NCBI RefSeq assembly: GCF_021738965.1
Contig: NZ_JAKKOQ010000006.1
Span: 62,001-126,000 of the forward strand
Source of the DNA: Gordonia zhenghanii
GTDB taxonomy: Bacteria; Actinomycetota; Actinomycetes; Mycobacteriales; Mycobacteriaceae
Length of the DNA: 64,000 nt
Direction of reading: 5' to 3'
Part shown: positions 47,191 to 54,521 of the stretch, in pieces
Numbering within the stretch: the stretch's first letter is position 1
Layout of the letters: the number at the start of each line of letters is the position of its first letter
The notes under the pieces: generated by a model
What the model saw: only the letters and a program-made list of their open reading frames with translations
Told to the model about the DNA's origin: nothing
Database searches by the model: none
Made by a program: the position numbers and the translations under genes

Positions 47191-47502
47191 CTAGTCGGTC
47201 GCGGGGACTTCGAGTGCCAGCGGCCACCCGGCTGCCGCCAGACGGGACGCGACCTGATGCATGTCATCGGCCGACGGAGCCTGTTCGGTGACGGCGTGGA
47301 TCGCGTCCACGATCTGTTCGGGCGTTGCCGGGTTCTCCGTGCCGTGCTCGACCGCGAGTTTGAGCACGATGTCGGTGATCTCCGACTCGGTAAGTACCGG
47401 TGTGAGCAGTGCGAACAACGGCGGGTAATCGGCTGAGGGGACACCTTCGGGATACCCGGTGCGGATCCACTTGACGACGTTCTCAAACAGTGAAGGAGCC
47501 AT
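47191..47502 (-). CDS. DUF3349 domain-containing protein (paralogue 2)
   Basis: A 103-residue paralogue of the neighbouring gene: VVKWIRTGYPEGVPSADYPPLF, LTESEITDIVLKLAVEHG and HQVASRLAAAGWPLALEVPA. The shared GYP(Q/E)GVP(Q/S)(S/A)DY core makes the duplication plain. GAAGGAG would pair on the coding strand near the ATG at 47502 only weakly, so translation start is from homology with the paralogue. Function unknown. Confidence 0.87.
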   Translation of the reverse strand: MAPSLFENVVKWIRTGYPEGVPSADYPPLFALLTPVLTESEITDIVLKLAVEHGTENPATPEQIVDAIHAVTEQAPSADDMHQVASRLAAAGWPLALEVPATD

Positions 47503-47524
47503 GGTGGTCGATGATCCTTTCAGA

Positions 47525-47803
47525 TCACTTGTAGGCGAAGTCGGGGAAGATCCGCAGATCGAAGTAGTACAGGAGGGTCTGGCGGGTGACCCAGAGGATT
47601 CCGACGATGATGATGAGCACCGCGAGTCCGACCAGGAAGTACCCGAGGTATTTGAGAGCGGGGTTCTTTCCTCCGGTGCTGGTGACGAGTTCGCCTTCGC
47701 CCGCGGCCTCGGCACGCATGCCGAGTGCGAACAGCGCGGGGATGCCTGCGCCGAGGAGCAGGCCTGCGGCGAGGACCTTCATGATGGATTCGACGATGTC
47801 CAT
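47525..47803 (-). CDS. Two-helix membrane protein (Rv0544c-like)
   Basis: A 92-residue protein with two membrane helices (about residues 8-25 and 50-72) and a conserved-looking end, RQTLLYYFDLRIFPDFAYK. GAAAGG lies 7 bases before the ATG at 47803. It sits 26 bases after pitA on the same strand, so it could be an accessory of the phosphate transporter; same place as Rv0544c in M. tuberculosis. No known function. Confidence 0.82.
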   Translation of the reverse strand: MDIVESIMKVLAAGLLLGAGIPALFALGMRAEAAGEGELVTSTGGKNPALKYLGYFLVGLAVLIIIVGILWVTRQTLLYYFDLRIFPDFAYK

Positions 47804-47829
47804 GGGGATGCCTTTCGAGGTCCGGCGAA

Positions 47830-49056
47830 TCAGGCCTGGGTGGTCGTCGACGAGTCGGTCGACGTCGGGACCGGCGAGCTGTTGTCGTCGTCCCATTCGG
47901 AGTTGACGTTGCTTGCGTCGATCTTCTGCTGCTGGGCTCGCCAGTACATGTAGGCGGAGAGCGCGGCGAGGATCACGAAGATCACGATCGCGCCCGGCGC
48001 ACCGCCGATGAGATGAGCCACCCAGAAGCAGAGCGCGCCGACGATCGCGGCGGCCGGCAGAGTCGTGACCCAGGCGATCGCCATGCGGCCCGCGACGCCC
48101 CAGCGGACTTCGGCGCCCTTCCTGCCCAAGCCGCTGCCGAGGATCGAACCGGTTGCGACGTGCGTGGTCGACAGCGCCATGCCTGCGACCGACGAGGTGA
48201 GGATGATCGCGGCGGACGAGGCTTCGGCTGCCATGCCCTGCGGAGCCTTGATCTCGACGAGGCCCTTGCCGAGCGTGCGGATGATGCGCCAGCCACCGAG
48301 CCAGGTGCCGAGCGCGATCGCGCTGGCGCAGGCCAGGACGACCCAGAACGGGAGGCCGTGTGCGACGGATGCTGCGTCGAGGTGACCGGTGGCGATCAGG
48401 GCGAGGGCGATGACACCCATCGTCTTCTGTGCGTCACCTGTGCCGTGGGCGAGTGAGACCAGCGAGGCCGAGGCGATCTGGCCGCGGCGGAAACCGCGCT
48501 CCTTCTTGATCTCCGACATGCCGTTGGTGATCGCGTAGATGAGCAGCGTGCCGACCGCGGCGACGACGCAGGCGATGACCGGTGCGAACAGGGCCGGGAC
48601 GATGATCTTGCCCAGGATGCCGTGCCAGTTGATGCCGGTGGTGCCGATCGCCGCCAGGCCCGAGCCGATGAGGCCGCCGAACAAGGCGTGCGAGGAACTC
48701 GATGGCAGACCGAACAGCCACGTGAAGAGGTTCCAGAGGATCGCGCCGATGAGGCCGGCGAAGATGATGATCAGCGCCTTGTCGGCGTCGAGTCCTTCGA
48801 CGAGAGCCCCCGCGGAGTCGCCCGAGGTGTTCTGAATCTTCAGGACGTCCTTCGTGATCGTCGCGGCGACCTCGACCGAGAGGAACGCGCCGACCAGGTT
48901 CAGGATCGCCGAGAGACCGACTGCCACCTTGGGCTTGAGTGCGCCGGTGGCGATCGACGTCGCCATCGCGTTTCCGGTGTCGTGAAAGCCATTGGTGAAG
49001 TCGAAGCCAAGGGCTGTGACGATCAACAGCACCAGAATGATCATCTCTGCGGTCAT
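47830..49056 (-). CDS. pitA: Low-affinity inorganic phosphate transporter PitA
   Basis: A 408-residue PiT-family symporter. The N-terminal signature GFDFTNGFHDTGNAMATSI and the inverted repeat counterpart VSLAHGTGDAQKTMGVIAL near residue 200 are both present. About ten helices. Carries metal-phosphate with protons or sodium into the cell. The upstream region carries TTCACC-like direct repeats (49131-49173) that could bind RegX3, whose gene is in this window. Matches Rv0545c. Confidence 0.94.
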   Translation of the reverse strand: MTAEMIILVLLIVTALGFDFTNGFHDTGNAMATSIATGALKPKVAVGLSAILNLVGAFLSVEVAATITKDVLKIQNTSGDSAGALVEGLDADKALIIIFAGLIGAILWNLFTWLFGLPSSSSHALFGGLIGSGLAAIGTTGINWHGILGKIIVPALFAPVIACVVAAVGTLLIYAITNGMSEIKKERGFRRGQIASASLVSLAHGTGDAQKTMGVIALALIATGHLDAASVAHGLPFWVVLACASAIALGTWLGGWRIIRTLGKGLVEIKAPQGMAAEASSAAIILTSSVAGMALSTTHVATGSILGSGLGRKGAEVRWGVAGRMAIAWVTTLPAAAIVGALCFWVAHLIGGAPGAIVIFVILAALSAYMYWRAQQQKIDASNVNSEWDDDNSSPVPTSTDSSTTTQA

Positions 49057-49130
49057 GACGATAACTATGGGGTCCGCACCGTATACGACGTCAACTCATG
49101 TGGGATAGGAAACATTGCCTCGACCTGGGT

Positions 49131-49173
49131 GTTTACCATCTATTCCGACCTATTCACGCAATGTTCACCGACC
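49131..49173. promoter_or_regulatory. Array of TTCACC-like direct repeats (PHO-box-like)
   Basis: GTTTACCATCT (49131), TATTCCGACC (49141), TATTCACGCAA (49151) and TGTTCACCGAC (49162) follow each other every 10-11 bases. Regular 11-base spacing of a GTTCACC core is the pattern of PhoP boxes in Streptomyces and is plausible for RegX3. It lies 75-117 bases upstream of pitA and 157 bases or more before the oxidoreductase at 49330. Confidence 0.45.
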
Positions 49174-49317
49174 TGATGGATGCGCGTCACCGAATGCGTT
49201 CGGCAAGGATTTCCGGACGGGGTACGAAAGGTGTCGCGCAGGTGAACGGCGCGCCGAGTCGGTTTCGGGGCTGTTGAGTGCGACGGGCGTCGCGGTCGGA
49301 GCGCTCGGTCGGTGTGC

Positions 49318-49323
49318 GAGAAT
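49318..49323 (+). promoter_or_regulatory. -10-like element (GAGAAT) for the oxidoreductase
   Basis: GAGAAT ends 6 bases before the ATG at 49330; weak first base, but the same leaderless spacing as elsewhere. Confidence 0.35.
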
Positions 49324-49329
49324 CGGCCA

Positions 49330-50388
49330 ATGACGATGAAGCTGGGCATGCCTATCAATTACGCAGGCGATTTCCGCGAGACCATCGAGAACTTGCGCGA
49401 CTTCGAAGCTGTCGGCGTCCGAAGGGTGGCGGTCCCCGAGGCCTATAGCTTCGACGCGGTCAGCCAGCTCGGATACATCGCCGCGCGCACCGAGACGATG
49501 GAACTGCAGAGCGCCATCCTGCCCATGTACACGCGGACGCCGACTAACCTGGCGATGACCGCGGCCGGCATGGACTACATCAGCGGCGGCCGTTTCATCC
49601 TCGGAATCGGCGCGTCGGGCCCGCAGGTCATCGAAGGGTTCCACGGCGTCAAATACGACTTTCCTCTCGGCCGCGCTCGCGAGCACGCCGACATCTGCCG
49701 CCAGGTGTGGCGTCGGGACAAGGTGGAGCACCGCGGCCGCTCGTACCAGGTGCCGTTGACCGAGGAAGACGGCGGTTCCGGGCTCGGTAAGTCCCTCAAA
49801 ATCATCAATCACCCGGTACGCGAGAACATCCCGATGCTGCTCGCGGCGATCGGCCCGAAGAATGTCGAGCTCGCTGCCGAGCTCTATGAGGAGTTCCAGC
49901 CGTTCTTGTTCCACCCCGAATACGTCGACGAGGCGTTCGGTCCGGCACTCGCGGCCGGTCGCGCCAAGCGCGACTCGTCGCTCGGCGAACTGTCGATCGT
50001 CGCCCAGGCGTCGGTGTTGATCACCGAGGACGCCGACAAGGCCGAAGCGGCGCTGAACGCGGTTCGTCACCACTCGGCGCTCTACATCGGCGGCATGGGC
50101 GCCCGCGGTAAGAACTTCTACAACTCGCTGGTCCAGCGCTACGGCTACGTCGACGAGGCTAAGCTCATCCAGGACCTCTACCTGGATGGCCGCAAGGACG
50201 AGGCCGCCGCAGCGGTTCCCGACGAGCTGGTCCGTGCGATGAGCCTCATCGGGCCGCGCTCGTTCGTGCAGGAGCGAGTCGCTGCCTTCCGCGGTGCGGA
50301 CGTCGGCGTCATCCTCGCTTCGCCCGCCGCGCCGACCCACGCCGAGCGCGTCGAGGACATGCGCGTTCTCGCCGAGATCATCGGCTGA
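49330..50388 (+). CDS. LLM-class F420-dependent oxidoreductase
   Basis: A 352-residue luciferase-like TIM barrel. Typical segments: KLGMPINYAGDFRETIENL, VAVPEAYSFDAVSQLGYIAART, LQSAILPMYTRTPTNLAM, GGRFILGIGASGPQVIEGFHG and IPMLLAAIGPKNVELAAE. F420 rather than FMN use is inferred from the family branch and from the organism group, which makes F420. The substrate is unknown. The ATG at 49330 is preferred to a GTG at 49312. It converges on menB across a repeat hairpin. Confidence 0.88.
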   Translation: MTMKLGMPINYAGDFRETIENLRDFEAVGVRRVAVPEAYSFDAVSQLGYIAARTETMELQSAILPMYTRTPTNLAMTAAGMDYISGGRFILGIGASGPQVIEGFHGVKYDFPLGRAREHADICRQVWRRDKVEHRGRSYQVPLTEEDGGSGLGKSLKIINHPVRENIPMLLAAIGPKNVELAAELYEEFQPFLFHPEYVDEAFGPALAAGRAKRDSSLGELSIVAQASVLITEDADKAEAALNAVRHHSALYIGGMGARGKNFYNSLVQRYGYVDEAKLIQDLYLDGRKDEAAAAVPDELVRAMSLIGPRSFVQERVAAFRGADVGVILASPAAPTHAERVEDMRVLAEIIG

Positions 50389-50403
50389 CGCCGCCCCGTC
50401 GCT

Positions 50404-50508
50404 GGTCGAGCGGAGTCGAGACCCGCTAGTCGAGCGTTCCTCCGCTAGTCGAGCGGAGTCGAGACTGATCTCGACTCCGCTCGATCGGCGGGTCGACTCC
50501 GCTCGATC
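50404..50508. repeat. TCGAGCGGAGTCGA repeat cluster with a perfect 16-bp hairpin
   Basis: Two direct and two inverted copies of the dispersed unit. The inner pair, TCGAGCGGAGTCGAGA (50449-50464) and TCTCGACTCCGCTCGA (50469-50484), forms a perfect 16-bp stem with a CTGA loop exactly between the stops of the converging oxidoreductase and menB genes. A bidirectional terminator role is likely. Confidence 0.75.
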
Positions 50509-50522
50509 GGCAATAGAGGCGC

Positions 50523-51479
50523 TCAGTAGTAGTACGGGTAATCGTCCCAGTTGGGCTCACGCTTCTGAAGGAACGCATCGCGGCCTTCGACGGCCTCGTC
50601 GGTCATATAGGCGAGGCGGGTCGCCTCGCCTGCGAACACCTGCTGACCCATCAGTCCGTCGTCGGCCAGGTTGAAGGCGAATTTCAGCATGCGTTGCGCA
50701 GTCGGCGACTTCGAGTTGATCTTCCGCGCCCACTCGATGGCGGTGGACTCCAACTCGGCGTGGTCGACGACGCGGTTCACCGCGCCCATCTGGTGCATGG
50801 TCTCGGCGTCGTAGGCCTCGCCGAGGAAGAAGATCTCGCGCGCGAACTTCTGGCCGACCTGCTTGGCCAGGTACGCGCTGCCGTAGCCCGCGTCGAAACT
50901 CCCGACGTCGGCGTCGGTCTGCTTGAAGCGTGCGTGCTCGCGAGAAGCGAGAGTCAGGTCGGCGACGGCGTGCAATGAGTGGCCGCCGCCTGCGGCCCAG
51001 CCGTTCACTACCGCGATCACGACCTTCGGCATGGTGCGGATGAGTCGCTGCACTTCGAGGATGTGCAGGCGCCCGCCTTCGGCTTTCACGCGTGCGGCGT
51101 CGACGCTGTCGGAGGTCGCGCCTTCGACGTCCGAATCGTGGGTCGTCGCGTACTGGTAGCCGCTGCGCCCACGGATGCGCTGGTCGCCGCCGCTGCAGAA
51201 CGCCCATCCGCCGTCCTTCGGCGACGGCCCGTTGCCGGTCAGGAGCACTGTGCCGACGTCGGGGGAACGGCGCGCGTGGTCGAGAGTGCGGTGCAGTTCG
51301 TCGACGGTGTGCGGACGGAACGCGTTGCGGATCTCGGGGCGGTCGAACGCGATCCGAACGATGCCGTTGGCGCGGCCCTCGCCGACGTGACGGTGGTAGG
51401 TGATGTCGGTGAGGTCATCGAATCCGGGCACCGGGTTCCACTGCGTCGGATCGAACGGGGCGTTATTCGCGTCAGTCAT
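50523..51479 (-). CDS. menB: 1,4-dihydroxy-2-naphthoyl-CoA synthase
   Basis: Ring-closing Claisen (Dieckmann) condensation of o-succinylbenzoyl-CoA. The 318-residue crotonase-fold protein has FCSGGDQRIRG, NGWAAGGGHSLHAVADLTLAS for the oxyanion hole, the catalytic aspartate and substrate loop in DADVGSFDAGYGSAYLA, and the C-terminal DDYPYYY typical of MenB. The ATG at 51479 gives the family's length; the longer frame to 52223 is not used. Divergent from a hotdog thioesterase that may act next in the pathway. Confidence 0.95.
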   Translation of the reverse strand: MTDANNAPFDPTQWNPVPGFDDLTDITYHRHVGEGRANGIVRIAFDRPEIRNAFRPHTVDELHRTLDHARRSPDVGTVLLTGNGPSPKDGGWAFCSGGDQRIRGRSGYQYATTHDSDVEGATSDSVDAARVKAEGGRLHILEVQRLIRTMPKVVIAVVNGWAAGGGHSLHAVADLTLASREHARFKQTDADVGSFDAGYGSAYLAKQVGQKFAREIFFLGEAYDAETMHQMGAVNRVVDHAELESTAIEWARKINSKSPTAQRMLKFAFNLADDGLMGQQVFAGEATRLAYMTDEAVEGRDAFLQKREPNWDDYPYYY

Positions 51480-51575
51480 GCAGACGAGCCTATCGCCGGA
51501 GTGGTCGCTGTCGATGTCGCGATCCGGACCCGCCGACAACCGAAGGCTGCGCGGTGACGTCGGACGTAGTGCGGA

Positions 51576-51581
51576 TACGGT
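51576..51581 (+). promoter_or_regulatory. -10 element (TACGGT) for the hotdog thioesterase
   Basis: TACGGT ends 6 bases before the ATG at 51588. A GTGACG lies 16 bases upstream as a possible -35. Leaderless arrangement. Confidence 0.5.
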
Positions 51582-51587
51582 GAGACG

Positions 51588-52244
51588 ATGACGGAGACCT
51601 CCAAGCACGAGTGGGACATTCCTGCCACCGAAGAATCGCCGCTCGAAGGCGGTTTCCGTGCAGATCTGCAGATCACCACTGAGCGCGGCGGGCCGACGTA
51701 CGGCGAGATGATCGAGCAGGTCCGGACGTTCATGGGCAAGGTGCGGTACGCCTGCCCGACCCACGAACTGGCCGACGAGATCATCGAGGACCTGCGCAAG
51801 CTCAACGCGAAGCTCGACACCATGCTGGTCGACGAGTGGACCAGCCCGTCGGGCACACGCATCGATCTCCCGTCGCGCGGCAACATCACCCTCCCGCCGT
51901 ACGAGGTCCGAGACGGTGGACCCGACGGCGTCGAAGCCGAGGTCCGCTTCGGTGACTTCCATCTGGGCGGCAACGGCGTCGCGCACGGCGGGCACGTCGC
52001 TGTCGTCTTCGACGATCTGGGTGGAATGGCGGCCGCCTTGAAGGTCGGCGGCGTGGCCAGGACTGCGTATCTCACGGTGAACTACCGATCGTTGACGCCG
52101 CTGAACACCCCGTTGACGCTCAAGACCTGGGTCGAGACCCATGACGGCCGCAAACTGTTCGTCAAGGGCACACTGCACGACGGTGACCGTCTCTGCGCCG
52201 ACCTCGACGCGCTGTTCATCCAACTCAAGCCCGGTCAGGCCTGA
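51588..52244 (+). CDS. PaaI-family hotdog thioesterase, candidate DHNA-CoA thioesterase
   Basis: A 218-residue protein with a C-terminal single hotdog domain: GNGVAHGGHVAVVFDDLGGMAA (the HGG active-site helix) and ARTAYLTVNYRSLTPLN. The first 95 residues are a charged helical extension absent from minimal PaaI proteins. It is divergent from menB across 108 bases. Menaquinone synthesis needs a thioesterase (MenI) to free DHNA from its CoA ester, and none is otherwise obvious here, so that role is a reasonable inference. General acyl-CoA thioesterase is the alternative. Confidence 0.82.
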   Translation: MTETSKHEWDIPATEESPLEGGFRADLQITTERGGPTYGEMIEQVRTFMGKVRYACPTHELADEIIEDLRKLNAKLDTMLVDEWTSPSGTRIDLPSRGNITLPPYEVRDGGPDGVEAEVRFGDFHLGGNGVAHGGHVAVVFDDLGGMAAALKVGGVARTAYLTVNYRSLTPLNTPLTLKTWVETHDGRKLFVKGTLHDGDRLCADLDALFIQLKPGQA

Positions 52245-52279
52245 TCGGGCACGGACGACCGACGCGTGGGCCCCGCACT

Positions 52280-52471
52280 TCAGTGACTATTGCGCGCCTC
52301 GTCGACCAACGTCAGGGCCGTTCTCAGGGCGGCGATTCTGTTCGTCATGAGAGTGCGTCGTCCGACGCTCAGGGCAGTGAGGTCGACTGCCTCGCATTTG
52401 GATAACAAAGAGCGCAGCTCACGGTTCGCGAGGTCCAGATCAGACGCGTCGTCGCCAGGCGTTTGTGTCAT
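52280..52471 (-). CDS. Small helical protein of unknown function
   Basis: A 63-residue, mostly helical, charged protein (DLDLANRELRSLLSKCEAVD, then NRIAALRTALTLVDEARN). GGAAGAG lies 8 bases before the ATG at 52471 on the minus strand, which supports it over a GTG at 52480. No domain or neighbour suggests a role. It opens the accessory stretch that runs to 62 kb. Moderate confidence that it is translated. Confidence 0.5.
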   Translation of the reverse strand: MTQTPGDDASDLDLANRELRSLLSKCEAVDLTALSVGRRTLMTNRIAALRTALTLVDEARNSH

Positions 52472-52652
52472 GTCCGCCACTCTTCCACTGTCGGCGTGAC
52501 GGGGGCGTCGCGGTGGTTCAGAATCGACGGTATGGACTCGCCCGATTCTCGACTAGCTCTCGATATCGCCGATCCAGACTTCCTGCCGCCAGTCAATCCT
52601 GCGTGAGCTGATTCCCATCGACCACCGAGCCGGCCCGGCCAGCGATTTCACG

Positions 52653-53132
52653 GTGCGGGCAGCTGACGCCTCGGATGCCTCATTCCTGACCGAGATGCTG
52701 ATCGAAGCAGCGTTCTGGCGCGCCGATGGGCCACTAGGCGCGGTCGACGACATCCTGCACGATCCAGAGCTCGCCCACTATGTCGCCGGATGGCCCAGAG
52801 TCGGCGACCGCGGAGTTGTCGCCGAAGACGCCGATACCGGCGCCTCCGTTGGAGCGGCCTGGCTGCGGTACTTCACCGCAGACGACCCCGGCTATGGCTT
52901 CGTCGAATCCGACATTCCCGAACTGGCGATGGGAACAGTCCGGCACCGCCGAGGGCAAGGAATCGGCGGGTGCCTACTCCAAGTGCTGATCGAGAGCGCT
53001 CGCAGCACCGCGATCTCGACGCTGAGCCTCAGCGTGGAGCCGGACAACAACGCCCGGCGTCTTTACGAACGCTTCGGATTCGCGACAGTCGGCCAAACGG
53101 GCGGCTCGCTCACCATGCTTCTTAGTATCTGA
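52653..53132 (+). CDS. GNAT-family N-acetyltransferase
   Basis: A 159-residue GNAT protein. The pyrophosphate-binding A motif is VRHRRGQGIGGCLLQVLIE near residue 95 (R/QxxGxG/A form), followed by LSLSVEPDNNARRLYERFGF, the B motif. The substrate is unknown. GTG at 52653 gives the common VRAADASDASFLTEML start; the frame extends upstream without a usable start codon. It stands alone before the ArsR gene. Confidence 0.88.
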   Translation: MRAADASDASFLTEMLIEAAFWRADGPLGAVDDILHDPELAHYVAGWPRVGDRGVVAEDADTGASVGAAWLRYFTADDPGYGFVESDIPELAMGTVRHRRGQGIGGCLLQVLIESARSTAISTLSLSVEPDNNARRLYERFGFATVGQTGGSLTMLLSI

Positions 53133-53152
53133 CGTCGACCTAGACGCGATCA

Positions 53153-53186
53153 TTGACATATTCTTATATGGGAATACCATTTCGCT
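53153..53186 (+). promoter_or_regulatory. Promoter and operator of the ArsR-like gene
   Basis: -35 TTGACA (53153-53158) and -10 TACCAT (53175-53180) with a 16-base spacer. An inverted repeat TATTC-N8-GAATA (53159-53176) fills the spacer, where a repressor would block transcription. The -10 ends 6 bases before the ATG at 53187, so the mRNA is probably leaderless. Autoregulation by the encoded ArsR protein is inferred. Confidence 0.65.
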
Positions 53187-53528
53187 ATGGCACGCGCAGC
53201 AACGACGTCTGATGTCTTCAACGCAATTGCCGAGCCGCAGCGCCGGGAGATTCTGATGCTGCTACGCGGCGGTGAACGTGCGGTGACCGACGTCGCCCAC
53301 GAACTGGGGATTTCGCAGCCGGGCACGTCAAAGCATCTGCGAGTGCTCCGGGAAGTCGGGGTGGTACAAGACCGACAGGAAGGTAAGCAGAGGCTCTACT
53401 GCCTGAATGCCCAGGGGCTGAGGCCGGTTCATGAGTGGACCGGCGGATTCGAGCAGTTCTGGAACGAGAGCTTCGACCGGCTGGACGCCTATGTCCAGGA
53501 ACTCAAGCAGCGAGACGCCGAAGGGTGA
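53187..53528 (+). CDS. ArsR-family transcriptional regulator
   Basis: A 113-residue winged-helix repressor: EPQRREILMLLRGGERAVTDVA, the recognition helix LGISQPGTSKHLRVLREVGVV, and the wing QEGKQRLYCL. No ArsR-type metal cysteines are present. It belongs to the group paired with AHSA1/SRPBCC proteins (3 bases downstream here), whose inducers are unknown. It likely represses its own operon through the inverted repeat over its promoter. Confidence 0.92.
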   Translation: MARAATTSDVFNAIAEPQRREILMLLRGGERAVTDVAHELGISQPGTSKHLRVLREVGVVQDRQEGKQRLYCLNAQGLRPVHEWTGGFEQFWNESFDRLDAYVQELKQRDAEG

Positions 53529-53531
53529 CTG

Positions 53532-54041
53532 ATGAGTATTGGAAGACGAGACGCGAACGGGCCGAACGCCGCGGCGGACCGCGAGATAGTGGTCTCTCGC
53601 GTGATCGACGCACCACGGGAGTTGGTGTTCGAAGCATTTACCGAGGCGCGGCATCTTGCGCATTGGTGGGGGCCGCAGGGCTTCACCACCACGACGCGGA
53701 CCTTCGAGTTCTGCGTCGACGGTGTCTGGGGATTCACGATGCACGGCCCGGACGGCACCGACTACCCGGAGTGGATCACCTGGACAGAGATCACTCCGCC
53801 TGAGCGGATTGTGATGGTCCACGGCGAGTCTCGCGACGATCCGAACGCATTCGAATCGGTCCTCACGTTCACGGCCGACCGGGGCGCGACCACCGTTGAA
53901 ATGCTGAGTAGATTTCCGACCAGGGAGTTGCGCGACGAGGCGATCGAGAAGCACGGTGCGATCACGATGGGACAGCAGACCCTCGACAGTCTCGCTGCGC
54001 ACGTCCTTGCCGATGCCCAGCAGAACGGGACTCAGATCTGA
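53532..54041 (+). CDS. SRPBCC (AHSA1-type) domain protein
   Basis: A 169-residue START-like helix-grip protein: SRVIDAPRELVFEAFTEARHLAHWW, GPDGTDYPEWITWTEITPPERIV and the C-terminal long helix. These bind hydrophobic small molecules; the ArsR-AHSA1 pair is widespread, with unknown ligand. Its stop overlaps the ATG of a degraded RibD-C reading frame, the usual third partner in such operons. Confidence 0.9.
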   Translation: MSIGRRDANGPNAAADREIVVSRVIDAPRELVFEAFTEARHLAHWWGPQGFTTTTRTFEFCVDGVWGFTMHGPDGTDYPEWITWTEITPPERIVMVHGESRDDPNAFESVLTFTADRGATTVEMLSRFPTRELRDEAIEKHGAITMGQQTLDSLAAHVLADAQQNGTQI

Positions 54042-54453
54042 TGGCCGGCAAGTTCGACGCTGGCGAGCACTCCTGGCCCGACGAGCCACCGTTCCACTCA
54101 CGGTCTTCGTCGTCACGCACGAGACACGCGAGCCGTGGGAACGGCTGGGCGGGACCACGTTCCACTTCGTCAACGGTGGTATGAAGGCGGCGATCGAGCA
54201 GGCGCGTGCCGCTGCAGGCGAGCGGGACGTCCGCGTCTCGGGCGGTGGCGAGACAATTGTGCAGTGCCTCAATGCGGGTCTGATCGAAGAGTTCACAGTC
54301 GCACTCGCACCCGTGCTGTTCGGAAAGGGCATTCGGTTGTTCGAGGGCGTGGACGCGAGTCGCGTCGCCGTGGAGCAGGTCAGTTCGGAGTCGTCATTGC
54401 CGCTCGCCACTCACCTGACGTACGCCGTGCACGGTCGGAGTTCCCGCGGCTGA
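54041..54453 (+). pseudogene. Remnant of a RibD C-terminal (dihydrofolate reductase-like) protein
   Basis: The frame from the ATG at 54041 reads FDAGEHSWPDEPPFH, and then the family sequence continues one frame over as TVFVVTHETREPWERLGG and on to VLFGKGIRLFEGVD, ending at 54453. A single base is missing after the His codon, around 54098-54100. The N-terminal 90-100 residues of the family, including the NADPH-binding start, are absent altogether. So the gene is both truncated and frameshifted, probably after a deletion that fused it to the SRPBCC gene. Confidence 0.8.
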
Positions 54454-54521
54454 TGCACAAGTCGGGGTGAGGGACGGACTGTCGCACGGACCGTATCGGC
54501 AACGCTCCCGTCGTCTACCAG

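Noticed and set aside
46850..47227. Longer MenE reading frame
   Set aside because: The extra part overlaps the DUF3349 gene in another frame and has no MenE-like sequence.
52531..52605. 24-codon frame starting MDSPDSRLALDIADPDF
   Set aside because: Looks protein-like but is too short, has no ribosome-binding site, and lies just before the GNAT gene; possibly a remnant, not supportable.
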